Shown: positions 47,678 through 52,512 of the stretch, one piece after another
Numbering within the stretch: position 1 is the stretch's first letter
How the letters are laid out: each line of letters opens with the position of its first letter
Origin: Treponema sp.
Lineage (GTDB): Bacteria; Spirochaetota; Spirochaetia; Treponematales; Treponemataceae
Direction of reading: 5' to 3'
Length of the DNA stretch: 52,512 nucleotides
Assembly (NCBI GenBank): GCA_014804005.1
Contig: JAAVAP010000015.1
Span: forward strand, 1,989-54,500
Notes under the pieces: generated by a model
What the model was told of the DNA's origin: nothing
Seen by the model: the letters and a program-made list of their open reading frames with translations, nothing else
The model's database searches: none
Made by a program: the position numbers and the translations under genes

Positions 47678-48706
47678 ATGAAACCGTATTTTGCGATTCA
47701 GTGGCACATCACCGACGTGTGCGACCAGCGGTGCAGGCACTGCTATATTTTTTCGGAAGGGCATCTGCGCCTGGTGACGACGCCGCTCGACGCGCTGAAA
47801 AGCACCTACGCGCAAATCAAATCGTTCTGCGAAAAAATCGGGCGAACGCCGTACATATATCTCACGGGCGGCGACCCGATTCTGCATCCGCATTTTTGGG
47901 AGTTGCTCGGATTGTTTAGGGCGGACGGCACGCGCTTTTGCATTATGGGAAATCCGTTCCATTTGACGGACGAAGTGTGCGCTCGCATGAAAGACTGCGG
48001 CTGCGTGAAATACCAGCTTTCTTTGGACGGCTTGGAGCGGACGCACGACGCGTTTCGCAAAGAAGGCTCGTTCCGCACGACGCTCGGCGCGATACCGATG
48101 ATTCGGCGTTCGGGAATGTGGTGCGCCGTGATGAGCACCGTCTCAAAGGCGAACATGCACGAAATCCCCGCGCTGATTGACCTTGCGGACGAACGCGGCG
48201 TGGACGTGTTCGCCGTGGGAAGGTACTGCCCCACAAGCACGGAAAAAGCCTATGACGCGGGCATTCATATTCCGCCGCTCGAATACCGCGCATTCTTGCA
48301 AACCTGCTGGGAAAAATACGAGCGGCACAAAAACTCAAAGACGACGTTCCAGTTGAAAGACCATTTGTGGAGTCTGTTCCTGTACGAAAAAGGCCTGCTG
48401 AAAATTCCCGACTGCGACCAGATAACGGACGGCTGCAACTGCGCGAGAAATCACATCACGATTTTGCCGAACGGCGACATTTACGCCTGCCGTCGCATGG
48501 AAAGCAAAGTCGGCAACATAAACGAAAGCAACCTGTACGACGTGTGGAACGGCGACAACATGAACGCATTCCGCCAGTACGAAAAATTTACGAAATGCAG
48601 CAAATGCGAGTTGAAAGGCGTTTGCCGCGGCTGTCCGTCCGTCGCCTACGGCTACACGCACGATGTGTACGCCGCCGACCCGCAGTGCTGGAAGGAGGTT
48701 AAATAA
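47678..48706 (+). CDS. Radical SAM/SPASM peptide maturase (putative ACGX system)
   Basis: 342 residues from ATG 47678, with GGGAGGG just upstream; open codons 5' of it cross the terminator and the peptide gene. The radical SAM [4Fe-4S] ligands are Cys15, Cys19 and Cys22 (CDQRCRHC), with ITDVC in front and LTGGDPILHPHF as the GGE-like SAM loop. From residue 253 a SPASM domain holds Cys253, 255, 271, 307, 310, 316, 319 and 337 (CNCARN, IYACRR, CSKCELKGVCRGC, DPQCWKE), binding auxiliary clusters. Such enzymes form thioether or C-C links in ribosomal peptides. No RiPP-recognition domain is seen at the N-terminus. The next gene begins directly after the stop. Confidence 0.92.
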   Translation: MKPYFAIQWHITDVCDQRCRHCYIFSEGHLRLVTTPLDALKSTYAQIKSFCEKIGRTPYIYLTGGDPILHPHFWELLGLFRADGTRFCIMGNPFHLTDEVCARMKDCGCVKYQLSLDGLERTHDAFRKEGSFRTTLGAIPMIRRSGMWCAVMSTVSKANMHEIPALIDLADERGVDVFAVGRYCPTSTEKAYDAGIHIPPLEYRAFLQTCWEKYERHKNSKTTFQLKDHLWSLFLYEKGLLKIPDCDQITDGCNCARNHITILPNGDIYACRRMESKVGNINESNLYDVWNGDNMNAFRQYEKFTKCSKCELKGVCRGCPSVAYGYTHDVYAADPQCWKEVK

Positions 48707-49318
48707 ATGGACGCACAAACGTGTTTGAAAAAAATGCAGTATGTCGGGGTGCTTGCCCTTGCCACCGTTGACGAACACGGCGCACCGCAAGTGCGCAATA
48801 TCAGCGCGGTGCATTACGACGAAAACTCGTTCTATTTTTTTACCGCGCGGGGCAAGGAATTGACACGGCAGTTACTGCGCGACGGGCGCATTCAGACGCT
48901 CGTGCATACCAAGTACAACGAAATGATACGGCTTTCGGGGCATGCCGTTCCTGTCGAAGAAAATCGGCAACGCGAATGCATCGACAAGATTTTTGACGAG
49001 CAGCCGTATCTTGCCAACGTCTATCCCGGCGACACACGGTATGTGGGAATAATCTTTGTCGTAGAAAATGCCGAAATCGAATATTTCAATCTTGGCGTTC
49101 ACCCGATATGCAGAGAAAGTTATACGATAGGAAGCGGAACGTTAAAGCCCAAAGGCTATGTCATTACCGATAAATGTATCGGTTGTGGCAAATGTACAAA
49201 AGTATGTCCGCAAAGTTGTATCGAGAAAGACTCGCCGTACAAAATCAATCGTACCCATTGTCTGCATTGCGGCAACTGTTTTGAGCATTGCCCCGTTCAG
49301 GCGATTGAAAAACTATAG
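48707..49318 (+). CDS. FMN split-barrel protein fused to two [4Fe-4S] clusters
   Basis: 203 residues; the ATG directly follows the maturase stop and its AAGGAGGT lies within that gene. Residues 1-130 are a pyridoxamine-phosphate-oxidase-like FMN barrel (VGVLALATVDEHGAPQVRNI, SFYFFTARGKELTRQL). Residues 152-200 are a bacterial ferredoxin with two cluster sites, Cys157/160/163/167 and Cys185/188/191/195. The fusion should pass electrons between flavin and clusters. In this locus it is a good candidate to supply electrons to the radical SAM enzyme or to reduce the modified peptide. Confidence 0.9.
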   Translation: MDAQTCLKKMQYVGVLALATVDEHGAPQVRNISAVHYDENSFYFFTARGKELTRQLLRDGRIQTLVHTKYNEMIRLSGHAVPVEENRQRECIDKIFDEQPYLANVYPGDTRYVGIIFVVENAEIEYFNLGVHPICRESYTIGSGTLKPKGYVITDKCIGCGKCTKVCPQSCIEKDSPYKINRTHCLHCGNCFEHCPVQAIEKL

Positions 49319-49327
49319 GGAGAGCGT

Positions 49328-49906
49328 ATGAAACTTTTGGACATCATCAAAAAACGCCGCTCTATCCGCAAATATAGGGACGAGCAAATACCCAAAGAGC
49401 ATTTGGAAACGATAATTGAAGCGGGCTTGTGCGCGCCGAACGCGGGCGGACGGCAGGGAACAGTTATCGTGGGCATTCACGACAAGGATCTTGCGGAAAC
49501 CGTGGGCAAACTCAATCTTGCCCGCTTTGACCGAAGCCGGCTCGAAGGCAATTACGTTTCAAAAGAACAGCCGAGCATTATCGACAACCCGAACATCAAA
49601 AGCGGCTTTTACGGTGCGCCGTCTGTCTGCATCGTGTTCGCGCCAAAGCATTTTTTGTACAGCATTCCCGACGCGTTCTGCGCCGCCGAAAATATGGTGT
49701 TGCAGGCGACGGAGCTCGGCATTTCGTCCTGCATTATCGCGCGCGGCGAAGAGACGTTCGACAACGATTGCGGCGAGCGTCTTTTGAAAGCGTGGGGCGT
49801 TCCTCCAAACTATATCGCGCGCTGTTTTGTCATTTTAGGCTACCTTGACGGCGAGCCGCCCCAGGCAAAGCCGGTTGACCCGAACAGGAGCAAAATCGTA
49901 GAATAA
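49328..49906 (+). CDS. Nitroreductase-family flavoprotein
   Basis: 192 residues, with GGGAGAG before the ATG and a 9-bp gap to the preceding gene. Family motifs are KKRRSIRKYRDEQIP (FMN phosphate contacts), GLCAPNAGGRQG, and AAENMVLQATELGISSCII with GEETFDNDCGE near the end. Members reduce or oxidise substrates with FMN; some tailor peptide and thiazole natural products. It is the last gene of the putative RiPP operon. Whether it acts on the peptide or is an accessory detoxifying enzyme cannot be told. Confidence 0.9.
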   Translation: MKLLDIIKKRRSIRKYRDEQIPKEHLETIIEAGLCAPNAGGRQGTVIVGIHDKDLAETVGKLNLARFDRSRLEGNYVSKEQPSIIDNPNIKSGFYGAPSVCIVFAPKHFLYSIPDAFCAAENMVLQATELGISSCIIARGEETFDNDCGERLLKAWGVPPNYIARCFVILGYLDGEPPQAKPVDPNRSKIVE

Positions 49907-50025
49907 GCCGATTAACAGGCTCATGGTGGAATCAGCGGAAGAAAGTGTCGCCGCTCCGTTGCCAAATCGTCCTGCACGAATGCTGATTGCCCGCCGCCAC
50001 GCTCACCTTGCCATAACGCCCCGCG

Positions 50026-50209
50026 TTTTCGTCAAAATTGCGTCGGGACGCGCAAAACCTTTTTGGGTGGAGGCCGCTTTCGCATTGGGGAAGCACCACC
50101 CAAACGGGTTTTCGGCAAAACTGCGTCAGGACGGCAAAAACCTTTTTGGGTGGAGGTCGCTTTTGCATTGGGCAAGCACCACCCGTTTGGGTTTTCGGCA
50201 AAATCGCAC
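50026..50209. repeat. 83-bp tandem repeat (two full units and a partial third)
   Basis: Units at 50026-50108 and 50109-50191 match over most of their length, and a third begins at 50192. Each has TTTTTGGGTGGAGG and ends in CACCACCC, so it can fold on itself. The flanks also match (CGAATGCTGATTGCCCGCCG near 49977, CGAATGCTAACCGCCCGCCG near 50214), suggesting a larger unit. Several frames are open across it, but none has start signals. The gap from 49907 to 50235 holds nothing else. Confidence 0.75.
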
Positions 50210-50235
50210 TGCGCGAATGCTAACCGCCCGCCGTT

Positions 50236-50499
50236 TCATTCGCCCCGCTTCCACCGCTTGCACTGCTCAATCCGCTTTCCGCCGTCGCCCTGTTTTTTGT
50301 CGTAGGCGAACTGGTGCAGCAGGTCGCAGGGAAAGTCCGGGCATTGTCCGCAGTGCGCCAGCCGCTTTGTTTCGCAGCAGGATTTGACGGGGCAGGCTTC
50401 GCCCCAGAACGGCTTTCCGATGTTCGTGCATCCCTTGCAGCTCGTCGTTTCCTTGTATCCGCAGCTTCCGCACAAAATCCCGCACCGTGATTCAATCAT
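50236..50499 (-). CDS. DUF3795 Cys-rich protein
   Basis: 87 residues, with AGGAGG before the ATG. It is Cys-rich: CGILCGSCGY, CKGCTNIGKPFWGEACPVKSCC, and HCGQCPDFPCDLL. That layout, the PFWGE segment and the closing KKQGDGGKRIEQCKRW are characteristic of DUF3795. The Cys groups probably bind zinc or an iron-sulfur cluster; the function is unknown. It starts 14 bp after the stop of the AraC gene on the same strand, so the two are likely cotranscribed. Confidence 0.85.
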   Translation of the reverse strand: MIESRCGILCGSCGYKETTSCKGCTNIGKPFWGEACPVKSCCETKRLAHCGQCPDFPCDLLHQFAYDKKQGDGGKRIEQCKRWKRGE

Positions 50500-50513
50500 G
50501 CTTTCCTCCTAAT

Positions 50514-51338
50514 TTATTCCAGTATACGGGATTTTTTCCCGGCCGTATTGGAAAAATGCGACAGTGCCGAGCGTTCCGCGCGCGCTTGGGTGAGCGAAAT
50601 ACCGTGGTGCGTTTTGAAGCTGTTGCACAAGTGCGCCTGATCGTAAAAGCCGAATTTTTCGACGCAATCGAGCGCGTCAAATCCGGGCTTCAGGCATTCC
50701 TGCCAAAGCAGCTGATAGCGAAAAAGACCGAGCGTCTGCGCGGGCGACGTTCCTACCGTCCGCAGGAATTTCCGCTCAAGCGACCTCGTGCTGACGGCGC
50801 AAAAACGCGCGGCGGCTTCGACCGACGCGCGGCAATTTTTGGTGACGAAAAAATGCAGCGCGTTCATGACGGCGGAATCCAGCTCCTGCGTTCCGATAAG
50901 CGAAAGCAGATACTCCTGCGCAATGCAAATCCGTGCGGAAAACGTGCGCGCTTCCCTGATTCGCTCCTGCACCCTGCCGAATCCCGGAAAGACATCGCCC
51001 GCCGGAATGCACGTGCCGAAAAACAGCGAAGCGTCCGCGCGCGCGAACAGCGGCACTGCCCAGGCGAAAAAACGGATGCCGAACTGCGGCGCGGAAGCCT
51101 CCGTCACAAAACTGCCGCCGCTCGTTCCGCAAAAATGCGCGGGCGCGTTCCCGTCTAGCGGAATGATGATGTCGGCGCAAATGTCGGGAATCACTCGGAC
51201 ACCCTCCCTGCCGTCGCCCGCCCAAAAACAGCGGATATACGGCGCAAGCGGCGCGCACGGCGGAATTTCTGTGATGCCGTTTGCCTGCGGCGGCGCGGAA
51301 AGCGCGGCGGTAAAAATGCGTTCGAGCGAAAAGGGCAT
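50514..51338 (-). CDS. AraC-family transcriptional regulator with DUF6597-type N-terminus
   Basis: 274 residues. Residues 25-130 (PPCAPLAPYIRCFWAGDG, VIPDICADIIIPLDG) match the N-terminal ligand domain found in front of many AraC regulators. The C-terminal 100 residues hold two helix-turn-helix units: VEAAARFCAVSTRSLERKFLRTVG and ALDCVEKFGFYDQAHLCNSFKTHHG. It probably activates the adjacent DUF3795 gene or the divergent SH3-protein gene in response to a small ligand. An extended -10 (TGCTATACT) lies just upstream of its start. Confidence 0.88.
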   Translation of the reverse strand: MPFSLERIFTAALSAPPQANGITEIPPCAPLAPYIRCFWAGDGREGVRVIPDICADIIIPLDGNAPAHFCGTSGGSFVTEASAPQFGIRFFAWAVPLFARADASLFFGTCIPAGDVFPGFGRVQERIREARTFSARICIAQEYLLSLIGTQELDSAVMNALHFFVTKNCRASVEAAARFCAVSTRSLERKFLRTVGTSPAQTLGLFRYQLLWQECLKPGFDALDCVEKFGFYDQAHLCNSFKTHHGISLTQARAERSALSHFSNTAGKKSRILE

Positions 51339-51344
51339 ACGGAC

Positions 51345-51377
51345 AGTATAGCACTTTCGAGTGAAAAAATGTATAAT
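51345..51377. promoter_or_regulatory. Divergent promoter region between araC-type gene and SH3-protein gene
   Basis: On the minus strand TATACT (51345-51350) with TGC in front faces the AraC gene seven bases away, so that message may have almost no leader. On the plus strand TATAAT (51372-51377) faces the gene at 51407. Both -35 regions are weak. Confidence 0.5.
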
Positions 51378-51406
51378 GTTTTTGATTCGAGCGAAGGAGA
51401 GTCATC

Positions 51407-52174
51407 ATGAAACGAAAAATTACATTCGCTTTTCTTTTGCTTTTGCATTGCCTTGTATATGCCGACCCCGACTATGACTATGCTGGCGGGAACGGCACGA
51501 TGCTGAAATCATCGACAGAAAACGGTGTACAGACGACACTCAGAAAATGCGAGCTGGAAGCGGTAATCGGCGATGTCCTACTGGAAAAAAGCGGGACTCT
51601 GTACGAAGACATGACAACCGCAAATCCCGTAGGAACTGTCAAGAAAGACGACATTGTTTCCATCAGTGAAATTTGTGTCGTCAAATATTTGAATGAAGAA
51701 AAGAAATACGGGCTTTACAAATCAGACATTTGGTTCAAGATAAAAAAAGACGGACGGCATTGTTGGCTTTGCTATTGCTATCAAGACTATATGATGAGCG
51801 ACCCATACGAAAATGGTCAATATTCGATTATCGGTAAAATGGACATAAACGGAAAAGTTGAAAATGTGAGAAAATTGAGCCAAACGCTGTCGGTTTTTGA
51901 AAATGTGAACATCCGCGATTTTCCCGATTTGAAAAAGAGCAAAACGATATACACGATAAGGCCGAATGTTACGGACGATTTTCAGACGAATGTCCGCGTT
52001 ACGGGAATGATGGAAAACGCCGTCCGCATTGACGGCTTTACGGATTACTGGCTCAAGATTTCGTACAAAGGATATGAAGGCTGGATTTTCGGCGGCTATG
52101 CCTATGCCGAGCGCGGCGGCCCGAAATACGAAATCCCGGAAGAAGAAATCAAATACAAGCTAGGCTGGTATTGA
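51407..52174 (+). CDS. Exported protein with C-terminal SH3-like domain
   Basis: 255 residues, with GAAGGAG upstream. The signal peptide covers residues 1-20 (ending VYA). Residues 45-145 look like a first SH3-like unit (LEAVIGDVLLEKSGTLYEDM, then DIWFKIKKDGRHCWLCY). Residues 160-238 form a second: VFENVNIRDFPDLKKSKTIY, then YWLKISYKGYEGWIFGGYAY. The VNIRD, WxxI and EGWIFGG blocks match the lipoprotein at 4066-5715. There is no lipobox Cys, so this is a soluble or outer-surface paralogue. Confidence 0.72.
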   Translation: MKRKITFAFLLLLHCLVYADPDYDYAGGNGTMLKSSTENGVQTTLRKCELEAVIGDVLLEKSGTLYEDMTTANPVGTVKKDDIVSISEICVVKYLNEEKKYGLYKSDIWFKIKKDGRHCWLCYCYQDYMMSDPYENGQYSIIGKMDINGKVENVRKLSQTLSVFENVNIRDFPDLKKSKTIYTIRPNVTDDFQTNVRVTGMMENAVRIDGFTDYWLKISYKGYEGWIFGGYAYAERGGPKYEIPEEEIKYKLGWY

Positions 52175-52186
52175 CGGCGGAAGACC

Positions 52187-52305
52187 ATGGAGACACTCAT
52201 TACGGGCTTTCCATTTTGATAGAGGGGGAGCGACAGGAGGACGGCAACAAGTGGAAATCAGATATGGTCAATCCGTTCGATCATAAAATTGAGAGGAGAT
52301 TTTAG
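52187..52305 (+). pseudogene. Possible frameshifted gene remnant
   Basis: ATG 52187 opens ten codons (METLITGFPF) before TGA. A shift of one base continues as LIEGERQEDGNKWKSDMVNP and on to a TAG at 52303-52305. Together they read as a continuous 39-residue tail with normal composition. It may be the end of a decayed gene, or chance. It lies between the SH3-protein gene and the last gene of the window. Confidence 0.3.
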
Positions 52306-52306
52306 A

Positions 52307-52512
52307 ATGATTCTTATTAAAAGATTTATTCCGATGTTTTGTTTTCTTGTTCTGACAAACCTTCAAATCTATACGGAAGATGTTCTTTACCTATTGCCAA
52401 AGGGCTCATATATTTTTAGCGAAGAAGATGTTTTCAGCTTTGATTCTGTTCCGCGTGAAAAGCAAGGCGAAATGATATATGAGGATTTAAGCGTTTTTTA
52501 CAGGGAGGGCAA
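52307..52512 (+). CDS. Exported hypothetical protein, truncated by window end
   Basis: The first 68 residues are visible, from ATG 52307 with GAGAGGAG upstream. Residues 1-24 form a signal peptide (basic MILIKRF, hydrophobic FCFLVLTNLQ). The mature part starts TEDVLYLLPKGSYIF and continues with acidic/aromatic sequence, similar in style to the SH3-containing exported proteins of this region. The family cannot be assigned from the fragment. Confidence 0.6.
   Translation, partial: MILIKRFIPMFCFLVLTNLQIYTEDVLYLLPKGSYIFSEEDVFSFDSVPREKQGEMIYEDLSVFYREG

Noticed and set aside
49923..50387. 154-codon plus-strand ORF across the 83-bp repeats
   Set aside because: Several frames are open on both strands there, no ribosome binding site, and it overlaps the well-supported DUF3795 gene.

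Overview
The window looks like a chromosome segment of a host-associated Treponema (Spirochaetes). I infer this from the gene content: class III ribonucleotide reductase, ThrH, RNase Y, a long-form GlyA, and ruvA-ruvB-queA. The pairing of a CapD-type dehydratase and a DegT aminotransferase with a degenerate molybdenum-hydroxylase trio matches, from memory, the TP0077-TP0081 neighbourhood of T. pallidum. Many small exported or lipoprotein genes of unknown function and a poly-G tract also fit. No rRNA, tRNA, insertion sequence or CRISPR array was found.

Layout. 1-5.9 kb is accessory: a truncated membrane anchor, two back-to-back short-period tandem arrays (22 bp and 23 bp), strong hairpins, four small unknown genes and two lipoproteins, the second with an SH3-like end. 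6.0-8.8 kb carries an exported redox set (cyclophilin-like protein, DUF362 protein, flavodoxin, DUF4405 membrane protein), followed by a hairpin array with a 41-bp period. 9.1-31.8 kb is mostly core: mrp, rny, a SPOR protein, thrH, nrdD-nrdG-ybaK, acyl-ACP thioesterase, a Gfo/Idh oxidoreductase, a YafQ-type toxin-antitoxin pair, glyA, a histidine phosphatase, a divergent polysaccharide deacetylase with tsaD, tyrA, and ruvA-ruvB-queA. ruvA and the histidine phosphatase gene appear to be leaderless.

31.8-38.2 kb is a second accessory block that reads as one operon. A consensus promoter leads into a short ORF with a nine-G tract. One added G (or two lost) would fuse this ORF in frame to a downstream protein with nine 14-residue repeats, whose stop codon overlaps the start of a DUF6261 gene (ATGA). 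Membrane proteins and three CsgG/LpoB-like exported proteins follow. I read it as a candidate phase-variable contingency locus.

38.4-44.6 kb holds the molybdenum-hydroxylase-like trio, in which the catalytic Glu and the cofactor glycine motif are lost, plus the nucleotide-sugar genes. 45.3-46.8 kb is pdxS-pdxT. 46.9-49.9 kb is the most striking locus: an HxlR regulator, a 43-residue peptide with four ACG motifs exactly nine residues apart, an intrinsic terminator, a radical SAM/SPASM protein, an FMN-barrel/2x[4Fe-4S] fusion and a nitroreductase. This is a compact putative RiPP (ribosomally made, modified peptide) system. The window closes with an 83-bp tandem repeat, a DUF3795 protein, an AraC regulator, an SH3-like exported protein and a truncated gene.
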